Part shown: positions 1 to 5,179 of the stretch, in pieces
Numbering within the stretch: the first letter of the stretch is position 1
Layout: each line of letters opens with the position of its first letter
DNA from: Bacteroidota bacterium
GTDB taxonomy: Bacteria; Bacteroidota; Rhodothermia; Rhodothermales; UBA10348
Reading direction: 5' to 3'
Length of the DNA stretch: 5,179 bases
Assembly (NCBI GenBank): GCA_024640835.1
Contig: JAHEEH010000185.1
Location: forward strand, 1 to 5,179
The notes under the pieces: model-generated
What the model saw: the letters and a program-made list of their open reading frames with translations, nothing else
What the model was told of the DNA's origin: nothing
The model's database searches: none
Program-made: the position numbers and the translations under genes

Positions 1-1
1 C

Positions 2-190
2 AACGAGTTCACCGCGTGGAACGCGCGGGCGCACAACGACGCGAATGTTCTCGCCCTCGGCAGCCGTTCCCTGGGTATCGAGGTCTGCCGGAGCCTGGTC
101 CGCGTCTTTCTGGACACCGGCTTCGAGGGGGGACGCCACGCCGCGAGGGTCGCGAAGATCGACGACGTGGATTCGGCCAGGGGTGGTTGA
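2..190 (+). CDS. rpiB: Ribose-5-phosphate isomerase B, C-terminal part
   Basis: This is the last 62 codons of a gene cut by the window edge, in the frame starting at base 2 and ending in TGA at 188-190. RpiB interconverts ribose-5-phosphate and ribulose-5-phosphate in the non-oxidative pentose phosphate pathway and is cytoplasmic. The visible peptide carries the family signature: RAHNDANVLALGSR (visible residues 9-22), then FEGGRHAARVAKI (41-53). His11, Arg45 and Arg49 keep the same spacing as the His/Arg/Arg active-site and phosphate-binding residues known in E. coli RpiB (H99, R133, R137). RpiB/LacAB proteins are about 150 residues, so roughly 90 residues lie upstream. The short tail after the conserved block (DDVDSARGG) is not conserved. 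lpd follows 114 nt downstream on the same strand. LacA/LacB are the alternative family members, but RpiB is much likelier outside Firmicutes. Confidence 0.9.
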   Translation, partial: NEFTAWNARAHNDANVLALGSRSLGIEVCRSLVRVFLDTGFEGGRHAARVAKIDDVDSARGG

Positions 191-234
191 GGCGCGGCGG
201 GAGGGCGTTCCACCCGGTATTCACTCCCCTCTGC

Positions 235-263
235 TTTCCAGCCCCGCCGGGCGCGGGTATCTT
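235..263 (+). promoter_or_regulatory. Weak candidate promoter for lpd
   Basis: TTTCCA at 235-240 and TATCTT at 258-263 are separated by 17 nt, each matching the sigma70 consensus at four of six positions. The site lies about 40 nt upstream of the lpd start. The spacer is GC-rich and contains a small hairpin, so the same bases can be read instead as an rpiB terminator. The match is weak enough to arise by chance. Confidence 0.2.
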
Positions 264-265
264 TT
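243..265 (+). terminator. Possible weak intrinsic terminator after rpiB
   Basis: CCCGC at 243-247 pairs with GCGGG at 253-257 around a 5-nt loop, and is followed by TATCTTTT (258-265), a broken T-rich stretch. It sits 53 nt after the rpiB stop. The stem is only 5 bp and the T-run is interrupted, so termination, if any, would be partial. It competes with reading the same bases as a promoter for lpd. Confidence 0.3.
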
Positions 266-304
266 CGGTTCACGTGCTCTCCCCGACGCCCTATCCCATT
301 CGTC

Positions 305-1726
305 ATGGCTCATCCTACGTACGACGTCATCGTGATCGGCAGCGGCCCCGGTGGCTACGAGACCGCAATCCGCGCCTCGCAGTTGGGCATGAAGACCGCG
401 GTCATCGAGAAGAACAAGCTCGGCGGCGTCTGCCTGAACATCGGCTGCATTCCGACCAAGGCCCTCCTGAAGAGCGCCGAGCTCATGGACTACGCGCGCC
501 ATCTGGACGCCTACGGCCTTTCGCTCGAGGGAACGATCTCGCCCGATTTCCCGAAGGTCATCGCCCGCAGCCGCTCGGTCGCCGACAAGATGAGCAAGGG
601 TGTCCAGTTCCTCATGAAGAAGAACAAGATCGACGTCGTCTATGGCACGGCCCGGCTCGCGGGCGGGGGAAGAGTGACCGTGGAGCCGTCCGTGGACATG
701 GACGGCAACGCGGTCGGCGAGAAGACCACGATCCAGGGGAAGCACATCATCGTCGCTACGGGGGCCCGGGCGCGGTCGCTCCCGTCCCTGCCGGTCGACG
801 GGAAGAACATCGTCTCGTACAGGGAGGCCATGCTCCAGACCACGCCGCCGGGACGACTGGTCGTGGTAGGCGCGGGCGCCATCGGGGTCGAGTTCGCCTA
901 CTTCTACCACCACATGGGCTCCGAGGTGACCGTCGTCGAGATCATGGACCGCATGGTTCCGATCGAGGACGAGGACGTGTCGAAGGAGCTGGCGCGCGCC
1001 TTCAAGAAGTCCGGCATCAAGGTCATGACAGGATCGGCCGTCGAACAGGTCGATGCCTCCGGCAAGACGCTGAAGGTGACGGTCAAGACGGCGAAGGGCA
1101 CGGAGATCATCGAGGCCGACCAGGTGCTGTCGGCGGTCGGCGTCGTGGGCAACATCGAGGACCTCGGGCTCGAGCAGCTCGGCGTGAAGACGGAAAAGGG
1201 CTCCATCGTCACGGACGGCTTCAGACGCACCGGGGTCGAGGGCATCTACGCGATAGGCGACGTCGCCGGACCGCCCTGGCTCGCCCACAAGGCGAGCCAC
1301 GAGGGCATTCTGTGCGTGGAAAAGATCGCGGGGCTCAACGTCCATCCCATGGACAAGAAGGGCGTCCCCGGCTGCACGTACTGCCAGCCGCAGATCGCGT
1401 CCATCGGCTATACCGAGAGCGCGGCGAAGGCGGCCGGATACGATGTGAAAGTGGGCAAATTCCCCTTCACGGCCTCCGGGAAGGCATCTGCCATGGGACA
1501 CAACGAGGGCTTCGTAAAGGTCATCTACGACGCGAAGTACGGTGAACTCCTGGGTTGCCACATCATCGGGTACGACGCCACCGAGCTCATTGCGGAGGCC
1601 GTGGCCGCACGCGCCCTCGAGACCACCGCCCACGAGATCATGGAGGCCATCCATCCTCATCCGACCCTGTCGGAAGCGGTGATGGAGGCGACGAAGGCAG
1701 CCTACGACCGGGCCATCAACATCTGA
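305..1726 (+). CDS. lpd: Dihydrolipoyl dehydrogenase (E3)
   Basis: The 473-residue product has the usual length for the flavoprotein that reoxidises dihydrolipoyl groups with NAD+ in pyruvate, 2-oxoglutarate and branched-chain 2-oxoacid dehydrogenase complexes and the glycine cleavage system. An N-terminal FAD Rossmann motif GSGPGG (12-17) is followed by the redox disulfide in GGVCLNIGCIPTK (Cys43/Cys48). The NAD+ Rossmann motif GAGAIG is at 189-194, the second FAD motif AIGDVAG at 316-322, and the interface domain ends in HPHPTLSE with the catalytic His452/Glu457 pair. All catalytic residues are present. SAVGVVGN stands where many E3s have a GRxPN motif; I recall this variant from other E3 clades, so I do not read it as loss of function. 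The ATG at 305 is chosen because MAHPTYDVIVIGSG gives the normal short N-terminus, although no good Shine-Dalgarno precedes it. No E1 or E2 gene is visible, so the partner complex cannot be told from this window. Confidence 0.97.
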   Translation: MAHPTYDVIVIGSGPGGYETAIRASQLGMKTAVIEKNKLGGVCLNIGCIPTKALLKSAELMDYARHLDAYGLSLEGTISPDFPKVIARSRSVADKMSKGVQFLMKKNKIDVVYGTARLAGGGRVTVEPSVDMDGNAVGEKTTIQGKHIIVATGARARSLPSLPVDGKNIVSYREAMLQTTPPGRLVVVGAGAIGVEFAYFYHHMGSEVTVVEIMDRMVPIEDEDVSKELARAFKKSGIKVMTGSAVEQVDASGKTLKVTVKTAKGTEIIEADQVLSAVGVVGNIEDLGLEQLGVKTEKGSIVTDGFRRTGVEGIYAIGDVAGPPWLAHKASHEGILCVEKIAGLNVHPMDKKGVPGCTYCQPQIASIGYTESAAKAAGYDVKVGKFPFTASGKASAMGHNEGFVKVIYDAKYGELLGCHIIGYDATELIAEAVAARALETTAHEIMEAIHPHPTLSEAVMEATKAAYDRAINI

Positions 1727-1773
1727 CGGGACGGCCCCCATCGGTCTTCCGCATCGGCAACCTCTGCGGCAGC

Positions 1774-1779
1774 AGGAGG
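1774..1779 (+). promoter_or_regulatory. Ribosome binding site of the methyltransferase
   Basis: AGGAGG, a full consensus Shine-Dalgarno, lies 5 nt before the ATG at 1785. It fixes the start of the methyltransferase and contrasts with lpd, which has no recognisable site. Confidence 0.85.
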
Positions 1780-1784
1780 ACGGC

Positions 1785-2414
1785 ATGTCCAGACCGGACT
1801 GGAACGAGCGATACGCGTCGGGCGACCTCCCGTGGGACACGGGAAGGCCCGATGTTCACCTCGTTGGACTCGTCGACGACGGAGGGGTGACTCCCGGACG
1901 CGCGCTGGAGGTCGGGTGCGGCACCGGAACGAACGCCCTGTGGCTCGCCACTCGCGGCTTCGACGTACTGGGCATCGACGTGGCTCCGCTCGCCATCGAG
2001 CGGGCGACCTCCAAGAGTGGACGCATCCGGGGTCAGTGCGAATTCCGCGTGCTCGATTTCGTGACCGACCCGGTCGAGGGGCCGTTCGACCTGGTGTTCG
2101 ACCGAGGCTGCTTCCACAGCTTCGATCATGCCGCGGACCGTTCGCGATTCGCGCTGCGGGTCCGTGACGTCCTGGCCCCCGGCGGTCGCTGGGTGAGTAT
2201 CGTCGGGAGCACCGAGGGGCCCGAGCGCGACCATGGGCCGCCGCGCCGGTCGCTCCGCGATATCGCGGATGCCGTGGAGCCTTCTCTGGAGATCCTGGAA
2301 GTCCGATCGACCCACATGGACGCCATGACGCCGACGACCCCTGCAGCGTGGCTTATCGTCGCGGCGCGCAGGGATGTCCCGGCACAGCCCTCCACCATGC
2401 GAGACCGAGACTGA
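1785..2414 (+). CDS. Class I SAM-dependent methyltransferase (TPMT/TehB-like)
   Basis: A 209-residue cytoplasmic enzyme predicted to transfer a methyl group from S-adenosylmethionine to an unknown small acceptor. The N-terminus WNERYASGDLPWDTGRPD (6-23) is the entry motif of the thiopurine methyltransferase/tellurite methyltransferase-like group. Motif I follows as LEVGCGTGTN (41-50), the acidic ribose-binding residue is Asp65 in GIDVAP, FDLVFDRGCFHSF (101-113) matches motif IV, and VLAPGGRW is the post-motif. The Rossmann core appears complete and the length is typical. The acceptor cannot be inferred: thiols, tellurite, selenite and halides are all used by relatives. The start is fixed by a consensus Shine-Dalgarno. 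The gene begins 58 nt after lpd and its TGA (2412-2414) shares one base with the next ATG, implying translational coupling with the exported protein downstream. A generic methyltransferase is sure; the subfamily is moderately sure. Confidence 0.9.
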   Translation: MSRPDWNERYASGDLPWDTGRPDVHLVGLVDDGGVTPGRALEVGCGTGTNALWLATRGFDVLGIDVAPLAIERATSKSGRIRGQCEFRVLDFVTDPVEGPFDLVFDRGCFHSFDHAADRSRFALRVRDVLAPGGRWVSIVGSTEGPERDHGPPRRSLRDIADAVEPSLEILEVRSTHMDAMTPTTPAAWLIVAARRDVPAQPSTMRDRD

Positions 2415-3133
2415 TGCGACGATTCACGGTCATTGCGGCCTGCGTGGCCATGGCGGTCCCGCGGCCTGTCGTTGCCCAGGACCCACCTCGGCCCGGCGAG
2501 CTGGCCTGGGTGGGGCTGTTCAATGACGAACTGGTGGGCTGGCTGTACAACGAGTACCGGCTGGACGAGCTGTGCGGAGACCGGGTGGACGGATGCCGGG
2601 ATTCGCTCCTGGCACGGCGGGAACTCTCCGTCGACGTGTACGACGCCCCGGGAGGGCTGCGGCTGGGAGAACTGGTCGTCGGCGCGACGCCCGGCCAGCC
2701 CCTGGAGCTCTCGGAGGTCATCGAAGGGCGCCGGGAGCCGTTCCTTCCCGACCTCTTTCTGGAGGACTGGGGGTACGGCCCGCCGTGGTTTCATCTCACC
2801 GTGTCCGACCGGCGCGACGGGTACTTCCGGGTGCCTCTTCCCCGCATGGGGACCGGTTGGATTCGTGCGGACGACCTTGCCGGGACCGGGACGCACGTCG
2901 AGGTCGTCGGGGCCGGAGAGACGGTGTACGCCACGCCCGTGGGTGACATGGTGGTCCTTGACCTCGAGGACGGCGTCCTGGTGGCGCGGCCCGAGCAGGA
3001 CGCCGACATGTGGTGCCGTCCGGAGGACGTCCCGGACCTGCAGCCCTGGGAGGAGGTTCGCATTCCGTTCGCCGAGCTGTTCGACGACCGGGGCAGATTG
3101 CTGCTCAGACCGAAGTACATGAAGGGGTGCTGA
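2414..3133 (+). CDS. Secreted protein of unknown function, possible SH3-like domain
   Basis: I do not recognise this 239-residue protein. The ATG at 2414 is preferred over an in-frame ATG at 2348 because it yields a clean Sec signal peptide (MRRF, hydrophobic TVIAACVAMAV, cleavage after VVA-21) and overlaps the methyltransferase stop. The mature part is acidic, rich in Trp, Gly and Pro, with no further membrane segment. Residues about 71-155 read as short beta strands with turns (SVDVYDAPGGLRLGELVVG, then GYFRVPLPRMGTGWIRADDL), resembling the pattern of bacterial SH3-like domains; this is an inference from appearance only. Four cysteines remain after cleavage (54, 61, 201 and the C-terminal residue 239), enough for two disulfides. 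The location is presumably periplasm or cell exterior. No catalytic motif is visible. The shared TGATG junction suggests co-expression with the methyltransferase but does not reveal a shared pathway. The next gene is convergent, 40 nt away, and that gap holds no convincing terminator. Confidence 0.8.
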   Translation: MRRFTVIAACVAMAVPRPVVAQDPPRPGELAWVGLFNDELVGWLYNEYRLDELCGDRVDGCRDSLLARRELSVDVYDAPGGLRLGELVVGATPGQPLELSEVIEGRREPFLPDLFLEDWGYGPPWFHLTVSDRRDGYFRVPLPRMGTGWIRADDLAGTGTHVEVVGAGETVYATPVGDMVVLDLEDGVLVARPEQDADMWCRPEDVPDLQPWEEVRIPFAELFDDRGRLLLRPKYMKGC

Positions 3134-3173
3134 GCGCCACTTCACGGTAGCCGATCCTGCGGCCGCGATGCGT

Positions 3174-4652
3174 TCAGGACCCGGCGCGCACGGCCAGAAG
3201 GTGGCCTACAAGCCCTGAAGAATCGACACCGGGCACCCGGGTGACGCGGCGGCCGTCCGCACCCAGCGTGGTCACTTCCACGTCCACGAGGCCCGCCTGG
3301 CCCAGGCCGAAGAGCACCGGGGCGACATTCTGGGCATTGTATCCCGACCCGGTATCGACGAGACGTGCCCCGAGAAGCCGGCCCGATGCCGAATCGAACA
3401 GCCGCACCTCCGAGCCGGCCGGCATGTAGTGGCCTTCCCGGTCGAGCACGAGCACCTGGAGCGCTCTCCCACCCACCGTCCCGTTGCGCACCAGCTGGTG
3501 CATCCCGTCGTCCGTCGCCCCGGTGAGGGCCAGATCGGGATCGCCGTCCCGGTCGCAGTCGAACCAGACGGCCCCATGATCGGCCTCCAGTCCCAGGAGC
3601 AGGGGCGGCGTGGCGTCGGAGAACGTTCCACCCTCGTTGTGGAACAGGTAGTCGCGGTAGCTCGTGCCCCCGGTGACCGTGCCATTCACATACAGGTCCT
3701 GCTGGCCATCGAGGTCGTAATCGGCCCAGATGCCCGTATCGAACCGCCCATCGACGGCGAGACCGACGGCCGGGGCCACGTTCTCGAACGTTCCGTCGCC
3801 GCGATTCCTGAACAGGCCGTTGGGACCGTAGTTGGCCATGAACACGTCGAAATGACCGTCGCCGTCGTAATCCACGATCGACGGCCGGACCGTCCCCTGC
3901 GCATCGTCTCCAACGGACCGGCCTCCGCCTGCCAATCCCGCCTCCGTGGCGATGTCCACGAACGATTCCCCGTCGTTCCGGAAGAGCCCGTTCGCGTCCC
4001 CGTCCATGTTCGCGACCACCAGGTCCAGGTCTCCGTCCCCGTCGAAGTCGAACCACGCCGCGCCAACCGACCGGCGCGGATCCGCTGCACCCAGGTCCGG
4101 CGCCACGTTCACGTACCGCTCGCCGTCGTTTCGGAGAAGCGCGTTCGGCCGGTCCCGGAAGGCGACGAAGAGATCGACGTCCGCGTCCCCGTCGTAATCC
4201 ACGAAGGAGACCTGCCGGAACGATCCCTGAAGCAGCGCCCCCCGCTCTTCGGCCACGTCGGTGAACCGGCCACCGTCGTTGCGGTAGAGTCGGTTCCAGG
4301 ACTCGGCTCCCGCTCCGAAGCCGACGAACAGGTCGGGATCCCAGTCCGAGTCGAAGTCGCCCCACGCGGCCGTCCGCGTCCCGGCACTGTCGGCAACCCC
4401 GACCGACGGGGCGACGTCCACAAACCGGCCGTCATCGTTCCGGTACAGGCGATTGGCGCGACCGTTGAAGCCGACGAACAGGTCCAGGTCTCCGTCCCCG
4501 TCGAAGTCCGCAACCGCATTGACCAGGGCCCGCCCTGACGCGAAACCCGTCGAATCGACGAACGAGAATGCGGCCGTTTCCGGCCGGCCGGACCCGGGAT
4601 CCCCGCATGCGCACAGGACCAGGACCGGAATCATGATGAGCGCCGCTTTCAT
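3174..4652 (-). CDS. FG-GAP/VCBS propeller lipoprotein with ASPIC/UnbV domain
   Basis: A 492-residue exported protein of the CRTAC1-like family. The ATG at 4652 is chosen because it gives a lipoprotein signal (MKAALIMIPVLVLCAC, lipobox LCAC with Cys16 as likely lipidation site) and follows a GGGAGG Shine-Dalgarno; an in-frame extension upstream would run into the arsR coding region. Seven calcium-type DxDxDxxxD loops occur at 49, 99, 152, 202, 261, 311 and 365. Most are followed by an N-x-L-x-R-N-x-G-x-F-x-D-V-A strand motif, consistent with a seven-bladed beta-propeller. Residues about 395-485 match the ASPIC/UnbV domain (GSGYNAQN at 435-442, LFGLG at 447-451). Loops 6 (DYDLDGQQD) and 7 (DCDRDGDPD) are the most divergent. 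Family members are surface or periplasmic and are thought to bind calcium, proteins or glycans; the ligand is unknown here. It lies 103 nt downstream of the ArsR-type regulator on the same strand. Confidence 0.93.
   Translation of the reverse strand: MKAALIMIPVLVLCACGDPGSGRPETAAFSFVDSTGFASGRALVNAVADFDGDGDLDLFVGFNGRANRLYRNDDGRFVDVAPSVGVADSAGTRTAAWGDFDSDWDPDLFVGFGAGAESWNRLYRNDGGRFTDVAEERGALLQGSFRQVSFVDYDGDADVDLFVAFRDRPNALLRNDGERYVNVAPDLGAADPRRSVGAAWFDFDGDGDLDLVVANMDGDANGLFRNDGESFVDIATEAGLAGGGRSVGDDAQGTVRPSIVDYDGDGHFDVFMANYGPNGLFRNRGDGTFENVAPAVGLAVDGRFDTGIWADYDLDGQQDLYVNGTVTGGTSYRDYLFHNEGGTFSDATPPLLLGLEADHGAVWFDCDRDGDPDLALTGATDDGMHQLVRNGTVGGRALQVLVLDREGHYMPAGSEVRLFDSASGRLLGARLVDTGSGYNAQNVAPVLFGLGQAGLVDVEVTTLGADGRRVTRVPGVDSSGLVGHLLAVRAGS
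4020..4049. repeat. 30-bp exact direct repeat, copy in blade 4
   Basis: These 30 bases are identical to 4479-4508 and encode the calcium-loop decapeptide DFDGDGDLDL (residues 202-211 of the propeller protein). The copies are 459 nt (153 codons) apart and share the same synonymous glycine codons. Confidence 0.9.
4479..4508. repeat. 30-bp exact direct repeat, copy in blade 1
   Basis: This is the partner of 4020-4049, encoding residues 49-58 of the propeller protein. A shorter exact repeat of 18 bp links this blade to blade 2 (4467-4484 and 4317-4334, exactly 150 nt apart). Confidence 0.9.
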
Positions 4653-4657
4653 TCCAT

Positions 4658-4663
4658 CCTCCC
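4658..4663 (-). promoter_or_regulatory. Ribosome binding site of the propeller lipoprotein
   Basis: On the minus strand GGGAGG is followed by ATGGA and then the ATG at 4652, a 5-nt spacing. This decides the start in favour of the lipoprotein signal peptide over the longer in-frame extension. Confidence 0.8.
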
Positions 4664-4702
4664 TGTCGTTCTGCCCGTCTCGCGGTCCGTTCTCCCCTGC
4701 CG

Positions 4703-4725
4703 GACCGGTGGACCGCCCACCGGTC
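4703..4725 (-). terminator. 9-bp hairpin between arsR and the lipoprotein gene
   Basis: GACCGGTGG (4703-4711) and CCACCGGTC (4717-4725) form a perfect 9-bp stem with a 5-nt loop, about 30 nt beyond the arsR stop. A second small stem, CCGGC-AA-GCCGG, abuts it at 4729-4740. No U-tract follows on the minus strand, so it is not a canonical intrinsic terminator. It could be an attenuating or mRNA-stabilising structure, or an operator with dyad symmetry. The stem itself is certain; the role is a guess. Confidence 0.4.
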
Positions 4726-4755
4726 GAGCCGGCAAGCCGGATGGGTGCCGCCCGC

Positions 4756-5100
4756 TCACGGACCTCCGAGCCTGGCGCCCAGCGCCTGGAGCTTGCCCAG
4801 CAGCACGTCCAGTCTCGGAAACGTCCCCTCCCAGTGCGGACGATAGGTCTCCAGCCATTCCGCGGCAACCTCCAGTCCCCCGGGATCAAGCCTGCACGGC
4901 CGCGTCTGCGCTTCTCGACCCCGCGTGATCAGGCCGGCCTCCTCGAGGACCCTGAGATGCCTCGAAATGGCGGGCTGACTCATCTCGAAGGGCTCGGCAA
5001 GCTCCAGCACGGTCGCCTCCCCGTCGCACAGGCGCGCCAGAATGGCCCTCCGGGTCGGATTCGAGAGGGCTCCGAAGATCTTGTCCAGGCGTGCGTCCAT
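4756..5100 (-). CDS. ArsR-family winged-helix transcriptional regulator
   Basis: A 114-residue DNA-binding protein, the normal size for the family. MDARLDKIFGALSNPTRRAIL is the typical first helix pair. The winged HTH runs about residues 28-60, with recognition helix SQPAISRHLRVLEEAGL (41-57) and a wing at 58-71. The classical metal-binding ELCVCDL-type motif of ArsR/SmtB sensors is absent: the corresponding stretch is LAEPFEMSQ. Cys25 and Cys69 are isolated, so arsenic or zinc sensing by the known alpha3 site is not supported. The C-terminal WLETYRPHWEGTFPRLDVLL resembles the ArsR subgroup often encoded beside SRPBCC/AHSA1-like proteins, but no such gene is visible downstream. The ATG at 5100 is preferred to upstream ATGs because it gives the family N-terminus and lies downstream of the promoter; its Shine-Dalgarno is poor. 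It probably represses its own promoter and perhaps the co-directional lipoprotein gene. Confidence 0.93.
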   Translation of the reverse strand: MDARLDKIFGALSNPTRRAILARLCDGEATVLELAEPFEMSQPAISRHLRVLEEAGLITRGREAQTRPCRLDPGGLEVAAEWLETYRPHWEGTFPRLDVLLGKLQALGARLGGP

Positions 5101-5133
5101 GCGGGACAAATAACACCACTGTTCTATAACGCG

Positions 5134-5144
5134 TATATTATATA
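5134..5144. promoter_or_regulatory. AT-rich dyad over the arsR -10 box
   Basis: TATAT-T-ATATA is a short inverted repeat centred on 5139 that covers the -10 hexamer. ArsR-type repressors commonly bind AT-rich dyads overlapping their own promoter, so this is a plausible autoregulatory operator. The dyad is short and low in complexity. Confidence 0.35.
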
Positions 5145-5165
5145 AAGAGAGCAAGGCACCGTCAA
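5137..5165 (-). promoter_or_regulatory. Strong sigma70-type promoter of arsR
   Basis: On the minus strand TTGACG (5165-5160) is separated by exactly 17 nt from TATAAT (5142-5137), that is five of six and six of six consensus bases with optimal spacing. Transcription would start near 5130, giving a leader of about 30 nt before the ATG at 5100. It lies in a conspicuous AT-rich island in otherwise GC-rich DNA. Confidence 0.75.
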
Positions 5166-5179
5166 CCCCCCCCGACCGG

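Noticed and set aside
16..1545. A 509-codon plus-strand frame overlapping rpiB and lpd
   Set aside because: It is out of frame with both supported genes and gives an Arg/Gly/His-rich product with no recognisable motif.
221..1840. A 539-codon open frame on the minus strand opposite lpd
   Set aside because: It lies wholly antisense to a clear lpd gene with all catalytic motifs. Its product is low-complexity Arg/Asp/Leu/Val/His-rich with no domain, as expected from third-position GC bias.
2435..2446. A possible lipobox (IAAC, Cys10) in the secreted protein
   Set aside because: Only about five hydrophobic residues precede it, too few for a signal h-region. Cleavage after VVA-21 by signal peptidase I fits better.
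2126..3145. A 339-codon minus-strand frame opposite the methyltransferase and secreted protein
   Set aside because: It has no start signal and no motif, and it crosses two well-supported plus-strand genes that overlap by TGATG.
3134..3173. The convergent gap with palindromic GCGGCCGC at 3159-3166
   Set aside because: The palindrome has no loop and no adjacent T-run, so it does not support a bidirectional terminator; such a motif is common in GC-rich DNA.
3429..4538. A 369-codon plus-strand frame opposite the propeller gene
   Set aside because: Its Val/Pro repeat-like sequence is the antisense image of the Asp/Gly-rich calcium loops and not an independent repeat protein.
4653..4889. An N-terminal extension of the propeller protein
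   Set aside because: The frame is open, but it overlaps arsR, lacks a signal sequence and would bury the lipoprotein signal peptide that follows a good Shine-Dalgarno.
5166..5173. A run of eight C bases near the window end
   Set aside because: It lies upstream of the arsR -35 box and in no visible gene. It could be a phase-variable tract or a sequencing artefact, but nothing here supports either.
1..5179. tRNA or rRNA genes, CRISPR repeats, transposase genes, attachment sites
   Set aside because: None was seen on either strand. The only repeats are those inside the propeller gene.

Overview
The window is high-GC (roughly two thirds G+C by eye) bacterial chromosomal DNA. It is densely packed and reads as ordinary housekeeping plus accessory genes. 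The dihydrolipoyl dehydrogenase sequence, the FG-GAP/UnbV lipoprotein and the base composition fit an environmental Gram-negative such as a Gemmatimonadota member. That assignment is an inference and is not proven by any marker gene here.

Layout. Positions 2-190 (+) are the 3' end of rpiB (ribose-5-phosphate isomerase B). A 114-nt gap follows, holding a small GC hairpin, then lpd (dihydrolipoyl dehydrogenase, E3) at 305-1726 (+). After 58 nt with a strong Shine-Dalgarno comes a small class I SAM-dependent methyltransferase (1785-2414, +). Its TGA stop overlaps by one base the ATG of a secreted protein of unknown function (2414-3133, +). A 40-nt convergent gap separates this from the minus-strand genes: a seven-bladed FG-GAP/VCBS propeller lipoprotein with a C-terminal ASPIC/UnbV domain (3174-4652, -), and upstream of it an ArsR-type winged-helix repressor (4756-5100, -). 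The repressor is driven by a near-perfect sigma70-type promoter in an AT-rich island (5137-5165).

How the genes relate. rpiB and lpd belong to central carbon metabolism (the pentose phosphate pathway and the 2-oxoacid dehydrogenase or glycine cleavage complexes). Their adjacency is probably incidental or a loose operon. The methyltransferase and the secreted protein are almost certainly co-translated. The ArsR gene and the propeller lipoprotein are co-directional with a 103-nt gap containing a 9-bp hairpin, so they could form one unit, or the hairpin could separate them.

I found no RNA gene, mobile element, CRISPR array or clear novel multi-gene system. The points most worth a second look are the repeat structure of the propeller gene (including a 30-bp exact repeat between blades 1 and 4), the ArsR promoter/operator region with a regulator lacking the classical metal site, and the uncharacterised exported four-cysteine protein coupled to the methyltransferase.
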